Notes: a model not told the origin generated them from the letters alone. A DNA stretch of 64,000 nucleotides from Azospirillum sp. B21 (GCF_008364825.1 NZ_VTTO01000002.1:248001-312000), one strand, 5' to 3'. Counted from the stretch's first letter, positions 26,193 through 43,305 are shown. Made by a program: numbers and translations.

Positions 26193-26210
26193 ATATTCGG
26201 TAACGAAAGC
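26193..26210. promoter_or_regulatory. Putative GlpR operator 1
   Basis: ATATTCGGTAACGAAAGC contains the palindromic core TTCG-GTAA-CGAA and closely follows the E. coli GlpR consensus (TTCGWTAWCGAA core). It lies 161 bases upstream of the glpR start and 220 upstream of glpD. Confidence 0.6.
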
Positions 26211-26369
26211 GCATCGCCAATCAACGGCAGACATACGACCTGCCGCGCTCATCGTCCCGCCCACTTCGCCCACTCCATTTCCCCGTAGCCAGCGGGAGCA
26301 AACCGGCGTAGCCTCAAAGCATGGTCCGCTGAACAAACATTTTCCTTTTCAACCGCGAACGAACATCAT

Positions 26370-26387
26370 ATGTTCCGAAACGAAAGC
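26370..26387. promoter_or_regulatory. Putative GlpR operator 2
   Basis: ATGTTCCGAAACGAAAGC matches operator 1 at 15 of 18 positions, in the same orientation, and ends 42 bases before the glpD ATG. That is where a repressor would block the glpD promoter. It overlaps the palindrome GAACATCATATGTTC (26361-26375), so the true site may be larger. Confidence 0.6.
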
Positions 26388-26429
26388 GGCCGGGTTCGCA
26401 AGGAACCGGCGCGGTACGGAGAGGAACTC

Positions 26430-27998
26430 ATGGCAAACGAGTCCGCAGTTACCGACCTTCTGATCGTCGGCGGCGGCGCGAACGGGGCGGGCATCGCCCG
26501 CGACGCGGTCGGACGCGGGATGTCGGTGGTGCTGTGCGAACAGGGCGACCTTGCGGGCGCCACCTCGTCGGCCAGCACCAAGCTGATCCATGGCGGCTTG
26601 CGCTATCTCGAATATTACGAATTCCGTCTGGTGCGCGAAGCGCTGCAGGAGCGCGAGGTTCTGTTGCGCGCCGCTCCGCACATCATCTGGCCCATGCGCT
26701 TCGTCCTGCCCCACGACAGCAGCATGCGCCCGGCCTGGATGGTGCGCATCGGCCTGTTCCTTTACGATCATCTGGGAAAGCGCAAGCTTCTGCCGGGCTC
26801 GCACGGCGTCGATCTGACCAGCTCGCCGGCCGGAGGGCCGCTGTCGGGCGGCTTCACCAAGGCGTTCGAGTATTCGGACTGCTGGGTGGAGGACAGCCGG
26901 CTGGTCGTGTTGAACGCGATGGATGCGAAGGCCCGCGGGGCGGAGATCCTGACCCGCACCCGCTGCGACAAGGCCGAACGCCGCAATGGCTTTTGGGAAG
27001 CGACGCTGGTCGATGTGAACACGGGCGCCACCCGCACCGTCCGCGCCCGCGCGCTGGTCAATGCCGCCGGTCCCTGGGTGCGCGAGATGATCGCCAAGCG
27101 CACCGGCGTCACCGTCGACAAGTCGGTGCGTCTGGTGAAGGGCAGCCACATCGTCGTCCGCAAGATGTTCGAAGGCGAACACGCCTACATCTTCCAGAAC
27201 GACGACCGCCGCATCGTCTTCGCCATCCCGTACGAGCGCGACTTCACCCTAATCGGCACCACGGACCTCGATTATGCGGGCGATCCCGGTGCGGTGGCGA
27301 TCAGTGCGGAGGAAATCACCTACATGTGCCGGGCGGTCTCGCGCTATTTCGCGAAGCCGGTGCGCGAAAGCGATGTGGTTTGGACCTACAGCGGCGTTCG
27401 GCCGCTGTTCGACGACGCCAGCGGCAACGCCTCGGCCGTCACCCGCGACTATGTGCTGGAAATGGACGAGCCGGCCGGCGAGGCGCCGATGTTGTCGATC
27501 TTCGGTGGCAAGATCACCACCTTCCGACGGCTGGCGGAGGAGGCGACGGAGAAGCTGGGCCGGGCGCTCGGCAAGGACGGCGTCACCTGGACGGCCGACG
27601 CGCCGCTTCCCGGCGGCGACATCGCCGACGCCGATTTCGCCGGCTTCCTGGCCGGTCTGAAGCGGAGCCGGCCGTGGCTGCCGGAGGCGCTGGCCTACCG
27701 GCTGGCGCGGGCCTACGGCACGCGGGTCGACCGGCTGCTGGGCGACGCCAAGGGTCTTGGCGACCTGGGCATCGATTTCGGGGGCGGCGTCTACGAGGCC
27801 GAACTCGACTATGCCGCGCGGGAGGAGTTCGCCATGACCGGCGACGACTTCCTGTGGCGGCGCTCCAAACTTGGGCTGCACCTGGACGCAAATGTCCGGG
27901 ACGCCATCGGTGGCTGGTTCGACCGGCGCCGCGAAGCTACGGCCAGCAGGGACACGGGGGAAAGCTCCGGCCTGCGGTCGATGGGAGGATTGCGGTGA
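26430..27998 (+). CDS. glpD: Aerobic glycerol-3-phosphate dehydrogenase GlpD
   Basis: FAD-dependent enzyme that oxidises glycerol 3-phosphate to dihydroxyacetone phosphate and passes electrons to quinone at the inner membrane face. The protein has 522 residues. The N-terminal dinucleotide fold reads LLIVGGGANGAGIARDA, followed by SSASTKLIHGGLRYLE, a GlpD hallmark. The DAO domain ends near residue 380 (LSIFGGKITTFRRLAEEA) and a helical C-terminal domain follows. Start ATG 26430 has GGAGAGGA upstream; an in-frame ATG at 26370 would fall inside the operator and is rejected. It is first in the glp operon and overlaps glpS by four bases (GTGA). Confidence 0.95.
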   Translation: MANESAVTDLLIVGGGANGAGIARDAVGRGMSVVLCEQGDLAGATSSASTKLIHGGLRYLEYYEFRLVREALQEREVLLRAAPHIIWPMRFVLPHDSSMRPAWMVRIGLFLYDHLGKRKLLPGSHGVDLTSSPAGGPLSGGFTKAFEYSDCWVEDSRLVVLNAMDAKARGAEILTRTRCDKAERRNGFWEATLVDVNTGATRTVRARALVNAAGPWVREMIAKRTGVTVDKSVRLVKGSHIVVRKMFEGEHAYIFQNDDRRIVFAIPYERDFTLIGTTDLDYAGDPGAVAISAEEITYMCRAVSRYFAKPVRESDVVWTYSGVRPLFDDASGNASAVTRDYVLEMDEPAGEAPMLSIFGGKITTFRRLAEEATEKLGRALGKDGVTWTADAPLPGGDIADADFAGFLAGLKRSRPWLPEALAYRLARAYGTRVDRLLGDAKGLGDLGIDFGGGVYEAELDYAAREEFAMTGDDFLWRRSKLGLHLDANVRDAIGGWFDRRREATASRDTGESSGLRSMGGLR

Positions 27999-29098
27999 CA
28001 CTCACACTGGAAGGCGTGGCGAAGCGCGTCGGCGCCGAGCAGCATCTCCACCCCCTGGCGCTGGAGCTGCAACCCGGCAGCTTCAACGTCCTGCTGGGGC
28101 GGACGCTGGCCGGCAAGACGACGCTGATGCGGCTGATGGCGGGGTTGGATGCGCCCAGCGCCGGGCGCGTGCTGGAGAATGGCAAGAACGTGACCGGCGC
28201 GTCGGTGCGCCATCGCGACGTGGCGATGGTCTATCAGCAGTTCATCAACTACCCGGCGATGACGGTCTACGAGAACATCGCCTCGCCGCTGCGCCGCCAG
28301 GGCAAGGACAAGGCGGAGATCGACGCCAAGGTGCGCCGCACCGCCGCCATGTTGCGGATCGACCCCTATCTTGAACGGCTTCCGGCCGAATTGTCGGGTG
28401 GACAGCAGCAGCGCTGCGCCATCGCCCGCGCGCTGGTGAAGGGGGCCGGCCTGCTTCTGCTGGACGAGCCGCTGGTCAACCTGGACTACAAGTTGCGCGA
28501 GGAACTGCGCGCCGAGCTGCGCGACATCTTCGCGGACGGCAAGACCACCGTCGTCTACGCCACCACCGAACCGCAGGAGGCGCTGATCCTCGGCGGCAAC
28601 GTCACGGTCCTGCACGAGGGTCGGATGCTGCAGACTGGACCGACCAGCGACGTGTTCCACGCGCCCGTTTCGCTGGAATGCGCTGCGGTGTTCAGCGACC
28701 CGCCGATGAACGTGGTGGACGCGATCCTGACCAACGACCGGGTGGCGCTGTCCGACGGCACCAGCCTGCCGCTGTCGGCCCATGACCGCAACCTGCCGGC
28801 CGGCCCCTGCAAGGTCGGCATCCGCGCCAACCACCTGACGGTCCTGCGCCGGAACGAACGGCTGGTGCCGATCAAGGGCAGGGTGGAGCTGTCGGAGATC
28901 AGCGGGTCGGAGACATTCGTCCATCTGCGCCATGGCGGAACCACGCTGATCGCCCGAGAGGACGGGGTGCACAGCCACCCCATCGGCAGCGAGATCCAGG
29001 TCTATGCCGATCCCGACCGCATCTTCGTCTTCTCCACCGCCGGGCAACTGGTGGCGGCACCCAACTGGCGGCGCGGCGCGCTGCGCAACATCGCGTGA
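27995..29098 (+). CDS. glpS: Glycerol ABC importer ATPase GlpS (variant H-loop)
   Basis: One of two nucleotide-binding subunits of the rhizobial-type glycerol importer. The protein has 367 residues: ATPase core about 1-235, then a TOBE-like regulatory domain. Walker A is GRTLAGKT (35-42), an unusual sequence. The Q loop is in YQQFINYP, the signature LSGGQ is at 133-137 and the Walker B DE is at 157-158. The switch histidine is missing: YATTEPQEAL places Thr at 191, where the family has His. Its partner GlpT has the histidine but lacks LSGGQ. It starts at GTG 27995, overlapping glpD, with GGGAGGA upstream. Confidence 0.9.
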   Translation: MTLTLEGVAKRVGAEQHLHPLALELQPGSFNVLLGRTLAGKTTLMRLMAGLDAPSAGRVLENGKNVTGASVRHRDVAMVYQQFINYPAMTVYENIASPLRRQGKDKAEIDAKVRRTAAMLRIDPYLERLPAELSGGQQQRCAIARALVKGAGLLLLDEPLVNLDYKLREELRAELRDIFADGKTTVVYATTEPQEALILGGNVTVLHEGRMLQTGPTSDVFHAPVSLECAAVFSDPPMNVVDAILTNDRVALSDGTSLPLSAHDRNLPAGPCKVGIRANHLTVLRRNERLVPIKGRVELSEISGSETFVHLRHGGTTLIAREDGVHSHPIGSEIQVYADPDRIFVFSTAGQLVAAPNWRRGALRNIA

Positions 29099-29110
29099 GG
29101 GGCGGGAGCG

Positions 29111-30187
<1,077 letters not shown>

Positions 30188-30200
30188 GGAGCCAAGAGCC

Positions 30201-31942
<1,742 letters not shown>

Positions 31943-31968
31943 CCGGCCGCGTCTGAGGGAGATCTAAA

Positions 31969-32247
31969 ATGGACATGGAATGGATGGCGTGGACCACGCC
32001 GACCGCGATCTTCTTCGTCTGCATCGCCCTGATGCTGGCCGGCATGACGGTGTGGGAGGTGATGTCGCCGACGGTGGAGGCCAAGGGCTTCCTGCCGATG
32101 CGGACCACCCGCGGAGACCGGCTGTTCATCGGCCTGCTCAGCAGCGCCTTCATCCATCTGGGATGGCTCGCCGCGACCGACGTGTCGCTGTGGGGCGCCT
32201 TCGCCGTCTCGCTCGCGTGGATCGCGCTGGTGATCCGGTTCGGCTGA
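31969..32247 (+). CDS. glpU: Small membrane protein GlpU (DUF2160)
   Basis: A 92-residue protein with three hydrophobic segments (IFFVCIALMLAGMTVWEV, then LFIGLLSSAFIHLGWLA, then LWGAFAVSLAWIALVIRF). It matches the DUF2160 protein encoded in rhizobial glycerol-transport operons between the permease and binding-protein genes. Its job is not established; an accessory subunit of the permease is the natural guess. It begins 26 bases after glpQ, with GGGAGAT upstream. A palindromic repeat pair follows it. Confidence 0.85.
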   Translation: MDMEWMAWTTPTAIFFVCIALMLAGMTVWEVMSPTVEAKGFLPMRTTRGDRLFIGLLSSAFIHLGWLAATDVSLWGAFAVSLAWIALVIRFG

Positions 32248-32267
32248 GGGAGGAGGTACGGTACATC

Positions 32268-32372
32268 GCCCCCTCCCTAACCCTCCCCCGCCTCTGGCGG
32301 TGGAGGGGACTACCGCCGCCCTTCCGCAAGGCCCCCTCTCCCGCTTTAGCGGGGGAGGGTCGGGGAGGGGGC
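32268..32372. repeat. REP-like inverted palindrome pair inside the glp operon
   Basis: Two copies of a palindromic unit in opposite orientation, 32268-32310 and 32331-32372, separated by 20 bases. Each has a GCCCCCTCCC-type edge, an ACCCTCCCCCGC arm and an internal hairpin. They match each other closely and are related to the pair at 20491-20607. The element occupies most of the 262-base glpU-glpV gap. After it, the sequence shows only the glpV ribosome-binding site (GGAGGA, 32501-32506). Confidence 0.75.
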
Positions 32373-32509
32373 AATGGTAGGGTTAAGGGAGGGGAACGGA
32401 ATGCGTCACTGCCGCCAAGGCGGCAGATGACGGGAAGAGCGGGTGTTCCCGCCGGTAAGAGCAAAACGAAACGTCAACCCGACATCAAGTCGATCAAGTG
32501 GGAGGAACC

Positions 32510-34273
<1,764 letters not shown>

Positions 34274-34413
34274 CGGCGGCTGCGGCGACGGGTTCTCCCC
34301 TCCGGCATTCGTCCTGGTTGAGCCGGAGGTGACCCTGGGGCGGTGGCATTCCTTCGAAAGGCTGTCGCCGCCCCTTTCTTATCAAGCGCAAGAAATCACG
34401 AGGGAACGCTTCC

Positions 34414-35907
<1,494 letters not shown>

Positions 35908-35971
35908 GGACGCACGGAACAGACGCACACTCCTCCCTCGGGTGCGTCCCCCCGCCGGCCGGCGGGGCACT

Positions 35972-36005
35972 GGGCCGGGCGGTTCGTGCCGTCCGGCCCG
36001 TTTTC
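35972..36005 (+). terminator. Rho-independent terminator of the glp operon
   Basis: GGGCCGGGCGG (35972-35982) pairs with CCGTCCGGCCC (35989-35999) around a six-base loop, followed by GTTTTCTT. A second perfect palindrome, CCCCGCCGGCCGGCGGGG (35950-35967), lies just before it. Both follow glpK and separate it from the convergent acyl-CoA ligase gene. Confidence 0.8.
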
Positions 36006-36013
36006 TTCGCGGC

Positions 36014-37623
<1,610 letters not shown>

Positions 37624-37639
<16 letters not shown>

Positions 37640-38085
37640 CGTTTCACTCCCGGTTCGTTTCTCTTCTGTGTGGGCATCTTCTGCATCGGGTCTTCGTCAG
37701 GCATGCAGGTGGCGAGCCGCCGCTCGGCGTCGGCCTCCATCGCCTTCAGCTCGACGATCACCTCGGCGATTTCCGACTGCATCCGTTCAAGCTCGGCCAG
37801 CCGGGCGCGGATCTTCCGCAGCCCGTCGCGATACTGCCCGGCACTGGGCCGGCCCGAGCGGTAATGGGCGAGATAGTCGGCGATCTGCTCCAGCGAGAAT
37901 CCCACCCGCCGGAACTTCTGGATCAGGATCAGCCGCGCGCGGTCGCGATAGGTGAAGACACGCCGTCCACCCGCCCGCTGCGGCGTCAGCAGCCCTTTTT
38001 CCTCGTAAAAGCGCAGCGCCTGCGGCGTGAGATCGAACTCCGCCGCCAGTTCCGTCACGCCGTAAACCCGATCCCGTTCGGACAT
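37624..38085 (-). CDS. MerR-family transcriptional regulator
   Basis: A 153-residue regulator. The N-terminal winged helix is YGVTELAAEFDLTPQALRFY, followed by EEKGLLTPQRAGGRRVFTYR, and the dimerisation coiled coil spans about 80-130. The C-terminal tail has cysteines (ATCMPDEDP and KRCCVE) that might bind a metal or thiol, but the spacing matches no known metalloregulator. The group resembles MerR regulators of fatty-acid or acyl-CoA genes such as LiuR. Start ATG 38085 has AGGGGA upstream; a longer version lacks support. It overlaps the acyl-CoA ligase gene and probably controls it. Confidence 0.88.
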
Positions 38086-38175
38086 TGACAATCCCCTGCG
38101 CCAGCGGATTTCGCCACGGGCGCAGGGGGAAGTCAACGTCAATGAGCTAAAGCGAGCTTTATACGGGAGAGATCG

Positions 38176-39864
38176 TCACCCGGCACGGACCTGGGTCAGG
38201 AAGCGGTCCACCTCATGGCTCAGCGTGTCGGTGTGGCTGGACAGCTGGCGGACGGAGGTCAGGACCTCGTAGGCGACCTTGCCGCTCTGGCTGGCGGCTT
38301 GGTTGACGCCGCCGATGCTGTCGGAGACGGTCTGCGTGCCTTGGGCGGCCTGCTGGATGTTGCGGCTGATCTCGCGGGTCGCGGCCCCCTGTTCCTCGAC
38401 GGCCGACGCGATGGAGGTGGCGACCTCGTTGATGTGGCCGATGACGCGGACCACCTCCTGCAACTCTCCCACCGCCTCGCCGGTCATCGATTGAATCTCG
38501 GCGACCTGGACTGCGATGTCATCGGTCGCCTTCGCCGTCTGGTTGGCGAGAGCCTTCACCTCGCTGGCGACCACGGCGAAGCCCTTGCCGGCATCGCCGG
38601 CACGGGCGGCCTCGATGGTGGCATTGAGCGCCAGCAGGTTCGTCTGGCTGGCGATGGAGTTGATCAGCTCCACCACCGCGCCGATTCGCTGCACCGCTTG
38701 GGCCAGCCCATCGACCTTGCCGTTGGCGCGCTCCGCGATGCCGACGGCCTCGCGGGCGATTTCCGAGGATTGCCCGACCTGCCGGCTGATCTCGCCGATC
38801 GAACTGGTCAGCTCCTCCGTCGCGGCGGCGACGGTCTGGACATTGGCGGAGGTCTGCTCCGTCGTCACGGCGACATCGCTGGCCAACCTGCCGGTCTGAT
38901 CCGCCGCCTGGGTCACGGCGCTGGCGCGGCTTTCCATCCCCGCGGCCTGCTCGACCACCGCATGGATGACGCCGCCCACCGCCTGCTCGAAGCGGTCGGC
39001 CAGGGCGGCGATGGTGCGGTGCTTGTCCTCCTCGGCGCGGCGGGCTAGCTCGGCCTGTTCGGTTTCGAGCCGCTGCTTGGCCAGCGCGTTCTCCTTGAAC
39101 ACCTGCGTGGCGCGGCTCATGTCGCCAAGCTCGTCGCCGCGGCTGGTTTCGGGGAAGGTGACGGTCAGGTCGCCGTCGGCCATGGCATGCATGCGGTCGG
39201 CCAGCGAGCGGATGGTGGCGCTGATGTTGTGCCCGACCAGCGCCAGCAGCACGATGGCCGGCAAGGCCAAGCCTGCGATGACGCCGAGCAGGGTCCAGAG
39301 CTGCGACAGGAACTCACTCCACAGATCGTCGATGAAGACGCCGGTGCCGATGAAGATCCGCCAGGGCTCGAACCCCTTCACATAGGCCAGCTTCACCGCC
39401 GTCTCGGTGCCACCGACCGTGCGCGGCCAATCATAGGCGTAGGTCCCTTCGCCCCTGGTCTTGATGATGCCGATCAGCGCCGGGATGACCGGCACGCCCG
39501 CCGCGTCCTTGATCCCCGAAACGTCCTTGCCCATCAACGCCTTGTTGACATGGGCGAATCCGACATTGTCGTAGGTGTGCGCGAACAGATACTCCTCCCC
39601 GCTGTAGCGGATGGCGAGGAAGGCATCCTTGAAGCGGGCCTGCGCCTCGTCGCGGGACAGGCGTCCGGCCACGACGTCGCTTTCGAAGCGGGCCGCCATG
39701 CTGTGTCCCGCCTCGACCATGAAGCGCAGGGCATCCACGCGGTCCTGATACATGCGGTTGTAGCTGAGATAAAGTCCGGCGCCCGCGATCGCCATGCAGG
39801 CGAGGCTGGCAGTTGCCACCAGCATCAGCAGCTTTGCGCGGATGGAAAGAGAAGATTTGGTCAT
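38176..39864 (-). CDS. Chemoreceptor with periplasmic Cache domain
   Basis: A 562-residue methyl-accepting chemotaxis protein. Helix 1 is about 10-32 and helix 2 about 188-212. Between them sits a single Cache (sCache_2-like) sensor with [19 protein letters not shown] and [25 protein letters not shown] domain follows, then the signalling domain with tip [20 protein letters not shown] and [17 protein letters not shown]. sCache_2 domains usually bind small carboxylates; the ligand here is unknown. Start ATG 39864 has AAAGGTGG upstream. No che genes are near. Confidence 0.93.
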   Translation of the reverse strand: MTKSSLSIRAKLLMLVATASLACMAIAGAGLYLSYNRMYQDRVDALRFMVEAGHSMAARFESDVVAGRLSRDEAQARFKDAFLAIRYSGEEYLFAHTYDNVGFAHVNKALMGKDVSGIKDAAGVPVIPALIGIIKTRGEGTYAYDWPRTVGGTETAVKLAYVKGFEPWRIFIGTGVFIDDLWSEFLSQLWTLLGVIAGLALPAIVLLALVGHNISATIRSLADRMHAMADGDLTVTFPETSRGDELGDMSRATQVFKENALAKQRLETEQAELARRAEEDKHRTIAALADRFEQAVGGVIHAVVEQAAGMESRASAVTQAADQTGRLASDVAVTTEQTSANVQTVAAATEELTSSIGEISRQVGQSSEIAREAVGIAERANGKVDGLAQAVQRIGAVVELINSIASQTNLLALNATIEAARAGDAGKGFAVVASEVKALANQTAKATDDIAVQVAEIQSMTGEAVGELQEVVRVIGHINEVATSIASAVEEQGAATREISRNIQQAAQGTQTVSDSIGGVNQAASQSGKVAYEVLTSVRQLSSHTDTLSHEVDRFLTQVRAG

Positions 39865-40214
39865 TGACCACCACCTTTCGGCGTATTGCAGTCGCCTTGG
39901 CGTGCCGAGTGTCGTTCGGGAAATTGTTGCCTGAATATTGAACGGAATGCTTACCGACGGACCGCGCTACGGTGTCGCATGGGGAAATGGCATCCCGGCG
40001 CCATGTCCTTTCGAATATTTGAAAAAATTTGCAGAAATGTCTGATGTGCGCTCGGGGAACTCCCACCTCTGCGCGCAAGCTGCGAGCAGCGGTGCAGCCG
40101 GTGGCCCATGGCAGAGATTTCACATGACAAGCCGCCGCCGCCGATGCTTTCTGCCGTCGGCTCATGGGGCATGCATTGCACCCCGGTGCGATTTGAAAAT
40201 GGAGAGAGTGGCGC
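39865..40214. other. Intergenic region between divergent chemoreceptor and GT39-like gene
   Basis: A 350-base gap between divergent genes, with an A/T-rich patch at about 40010-40040. It should hold two promoters, but no clear hexamers, operator, hairpin or small gene is visible. Confidence 0.4.
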
Positions 40215-41915
40215 GTGACGGGGAAAACCTGCTTTTCCCGCCGGCTGTCCGGCGATCCGTGGGACCTTGCCGCGGCGTTCGGCCTGTTGGTCCTTCTGGG
40301 GCTGGTCGCCGCCACCTTCCGGCATTACGGCATCTCCAATGACGAAGAGGTGCAGCATGTCTATGGCGCCAAGCTGATCGACTGGTACCGCAGCGGCTTC
40401 ACCGATACGTCGGCCTTCACATACAAGAACCTCTATCTCTATGGCGGGCTTTTCGACATGGCGGCGGTGGCGCTGGCCCCGCTTCTGCCCTTCGACCCGT
40501 ACGAGACACGGCACCTGCTGTGCGCCCTGATCGGGGTGGTGGGCGTGGCGGTGGTCTGGGCGGTCGGGCGCCGGCTGGCCGGTCCACGGGCGGGGCTGCT
40601 CGCCGGGCTGCTCCTGGCGCTGTGCGGACCGTGGTACGGCGGCCTGTTCAACCACACAAAGGACGTGCCCTTCGCCGTGCTGATGATGGCGGCGGTGGCG
40701 CTGCTGATCCGGATCGTCGGACAGATGCCGCGACCGCGCTGGGGTACGGTGCTGGGGTTCGGCCTCATCGTCGGGCTGGCGCTGGGGATCCGGGTCGGGG
40801 CGCTGATGCTGGGCGGCTATGTGGTGGTGGCTCTCGTGGGGTGGGCGGTGGCCGGCGGCCTTTCCGCGGCCCGGCTGCGCCAGGGCGCTTCCGGTGCGCT
40901 GCGCCTGCTGCCGGCCCTGCCGGTCGCCTATGGCGTGATGGCGGTCTTCTGGCCCTGGGCGGTGCTGGACCCGCCGAACCCGTTGCGGGCGCTGGCCGAT
41001 TTCTCGCACTTCCATTACCCGATCCGCACCCTGCTTGGCGGCACCGAATATTGGATGTACGAGGTGCCGCGCAGCTATCTGGCCTGGTATCTCGCCATCA
41101 AGCAGCCGCTGGTGATGCTGGCCGGGGCGGCGCTGGGGTTGCTGGCGCTGCCCGGCATGATGCGCTCCGACCTTGCGGTGGGGGAGGAGGGCAGGGCGCG
41201 TGCGGTGGCTTGCGGGCTGGTCGCACTGGCGGCACTGTTCCCGATCGTCTGGTTCACCGTCACCCATTCCCCCGGCTATACCGCGATCCGCCATTTCCTG
41301 TTCGTGCTGCCGCCCTTGGCAGTGCTGGGCGGCATCGGACTTGACCGGCTGGTCGGCTGGGCCGGCACCTGGAGGATCGGCGTGTCGCAGCGAACCGGAC
41401 GCGGGCTTTCGGCCGCTGCCCTGGCCGGAGTTGCGCTGGCGCTGGTGCTGGGCCGGGAGGCGATGGTCCTGGAATCGCTGCATCCCGACGAATACGTCTA
41501 TTTCAACGAACTGGTCGGCGGCGTCGCCGGCGCAGTGCGCAAATACGATGTGGATTACTGGGCCAACAGCCTGCCCGAAGCCGTGGAGGATCTGGCGGAG
41601 GTGATCGCGGAGGAGGAGGCGCGCACCCACCGCCACCGCACCTACAGCGTCGCCGTCTGCGCCGAACCGCTGGCCTTCGAAAAGCTGGCGCCGCCCAACA
41701 TGCGCTGGGTGACCGACTGGACCGGTGCCGACTTCTTCATCGCACCGACCCAGGAGGATTGCGACACCCTGATGACCGGCCCGACAGTGGCCGAGGTCGA
41801 GCGCGGCGGCGCCTTGCTGGCGGTGGTGAAGGATCTGCGTAAGCCGGAGGACCCGGCCGAAATGGTGGAGGTCGCCCGCCTGCGCACCGGCCGCCAGCAG
41901 CGCCACTGGTGGTAA
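40215..41915 (+). CDS. GT39-like polytopic membrane glycosyltransferase
   Basis: A 566-residue inner-membrane protein with about 10-11 hydrophobic helices and a soluble C-terminal part of about 130 residues. The first periplasmic loop holds an acidic pair (YGISNDEEVQHVYG), in the position of the catalytic Asp/Glu motif of GT39/ArnT/PMT-type enzymes that use polyprenyl-phosphate sugars. The acceptor and sugar are unknown. The start is GTG 40215 with GGAGAG about eight bases upstream. The following dctD gene is convergent. A second, more ArnT-like protein is encoded at 58398-60089, with little similarity beyond the family pattern. Confidence 0.7.
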   Translation: MTGKTCFSRRLSGDPWDLAAAFGLLVLLGLVAATFRHYGISNDEEVQHVYGAKLIDWYRSGFTDTSAFTYKNLYLYGGLFDMAAVALAPLLPFDPYETRHLLCALIGVVGVAVVWAVGRRLAGPRAGLLAGLLLALCGPWYGGLFNHTKDVPFAVLMMAAVALLIRIVGQMPRPRWGTVLGFGLIVGLALGIRVGALMLGGYVVVALVGWAVAGGLSAARLRQGASGALRLLPALPVAYGVMAVFWPWAVLDPPNPLRALADFSHFHYPIRTLLGGTEYWMYEVPRSYLAWYLAIKQPLVMLAGAALGLLALPGMMRSDLAVGEEGRARAVACGLVALAALFPIVWFTVTHSPGYTAIRHFLFVLPPLAVLGGIGLDRLVGWAGTWRIGVSQRTGRGLSAAALAGVALALVLGREAMVLESLHPDEYVYFNELVGGVAGAVRKYDVDYWANSLPEAVEDLAEVIAEEEARTHRHRTYSVAVCAEPLAFEKLAPPNMRWVTDWTGADFFIAPTQEDCDTLMTGPTVAEVERGGALLAVVKDLRKPEDPAEMVEVARLRTGRQQRHWW

Positions 41916-41922
41916 GGGGCGG

Positions 41923-43305
41923 TCAGTTCCGCGGCAGGTAGCGCATGCGGTCCAGACCGTGGCGGGCCATCTTCTCGTTCAGGGTCCGGCGCGGGATGTC
42001 CAGCAAATCCATCACCGCCTTGATGTCGCCCTTGCAGCGCTCCAGCGCCTGTTCGATCGCGCGCTTTTCGAAGGCATCGACCTGATCGGCGAGCGCCCGC
42101 GGGACCGCCGCGGCCTCTCCGCCGATCGGCCGGCGGCGCAGCAGCCCGGCGACGCCGCTTCGCCCGACCGACAGGACATGGCGTTCGGCCAGATTGCGCA
42201 GCTCCCGAACATTGCCGGGCCAGTCATGGGCCAGCAGCGCATCGAGGTCGGCCGGCTCCAGCGGGCGGGGCTCGCGGTTGTGGCGGGTGGCGAACTCGGC
42301 GGCGAAATAGTCGAACAGCAGAGGGATGTCCTCCGCCCTGGCCCGCAGCGGCGGGATGTGCAGCTCCGCCACGTTCAACCGGTAATAGAGGTCGGCGCGG
42401 AACCGCCCCTCCTCGCTGAGGTCGAGCAAGTCGATCTTGGTCGCCGCCACCAGACGCAGGTCGACCGGGACCTGCTTGTTGGAGCCCAGCCGTTCGATGG
42501 TGCGTTCCTGCAGGGCGCGCAGCAGCTTGACCTGGATGGCCATCGGCATGCTTTCGATCTCGTCCAGGAACAGGGTGCCGCCGCTGGAATGCTCCAGCTT
42601 GCCGGCGCGGCGCTGGGTGGCGCCGGTGAAGGCGCCGGGCTCGTGCCCGAAGAGTTCACTCTCCGCCATGCTGTCGGGGATGGCGCCGCAATTGACGGCG
42701 ACGAAGGCGCCTTTCCGACCCCTGGCGCCGAAATCATGCAGGCAGCGGGCGACCAGTTCCTTGCCGGTGCCGGTCTCGCCATGGATCAGCACGCTGGCGC
42801 CGGTGGCGGCGAGGTCGATCACCTCGCGTCGCAACTCGGCGATGACGGGTGAGGTGCCGATCAGCCGCGTTTCGATTCCATCGCCGGCCGCCCGGCGGCG
42901 CAGGCCGCGGTTTTCCAGCACCAGCCGCCGCTTCTCCGCCGCGCGGCGGATGACGGCGACCAGATTGTCGGGTTCGAATGGCTTTTCGATGAAGTCGTAG
43001 GCGCCGCGCCGCATCGCCTCCACCGCCAGCGCCACGTCGCCATGGCCGGTCACCAGGATCACCGGGAGATCGGCGTCGCGTTCCAGTGCGCGTTCCAGCA
43101 CCGCCATGCCGTCCATCCGCGGCATCCGCACGTCGGTGACCAGCACGCCCGGGAAGTCGGGCGACAGCAGGTCCAGCGCCGGCTGCGGCGTCTCGAAACC
43201 CTGTGCGGCGAAACCGGCCAACTGCAGCCATTGCGTCACCGACACGCGCATCGCCAATTCGTCGTCGATGAACAGCACGGGGGTGGCAAGGGGATCGGTC
43301 TTCAT
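41923..43305 (-). CDS. dctD: Sigma-54 response regulator DctD-like
   Basis: A 460-residue NtrC-family activator. The receiver domain has the acidic pair IDDE and phosphorylatable D58 (VLVTDVRMPRMDG). The AAA+ domain has Walker A GETGTGKE and the sigma-54 contact loop GAFTGA. The Fis-type helix-turn-helix is at the end (CKGDIKAVMDLLDIPRRTLN). It is the likely partner of the sensor kinase encoded just upstream (four-base ATGA overlap). DctD activates C4-dicarboxylate transport genes with sigma-54; no dctA or dctPQM gene is in the window, so the target is inferred. Start ATG 43305 has GAGGA upstream. Confidence 0.9.
   Translation of the reverse strand: MKTDPLATPVLFIDDELAMRVSVTQWLQLAGFAAQGFETPQPALDLLSPDFPGVLVTDVRMPRMDGMAVLERALERDADLPVILVTGHGDVALAVEAMRRGAYDFIEKPFEPDNLVAVIRRAAEKRRLVLENRGLRRRAAGDGIETRLIGTSPVIAELRREVIDLAATGASVLIHGETGTGKELVARCLHDFGARGRKGAFVAVNCGAIPDSMAESELFGHEPGAFTGATQRRAGKLEHSSGGTLFLDEIESMPMAIQVKLLRALQERTIERLGSNKQVPVDLRLVAATKIDLLDLSEEGRFRADLYYRLNVAELHIPPLRARAEDIPLLFDYFAAEFATRHNREPRPLEPADLDALLAHDWPGNVRELRNLAERHVLSVGRSGVAGLLRRRPIGGEAAAVPRALADQVDAFEKRAIEQALERCKGDIKAVMDLLDIPRRTLNEKMARHGLDRMRYLPRN

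Larger units (their letters stand above)
26032..26429. promoter_or_regulatory. Divergent glpR/glpD control region
   Basis: This 398-base gap contains no gene. It is more A/T-rich than the flanks and holds two GlpR-operator-like sites plus the palindrome GAACATCATATGTTC (26361-26375), which overlaps the second site. Promoters for both glpR (leftward) and glpD (rightward) are expected here; no exact -35/-10 pair stands out. Confidence 0.7.

Noticed and set aside
39951..41906. Minus-strand frame of 651 codons opposite the GT39-like gene
   Set aside because: Translation is Gln/His/Pro-rich without domains. The plus frame has membrane helices and a good start.
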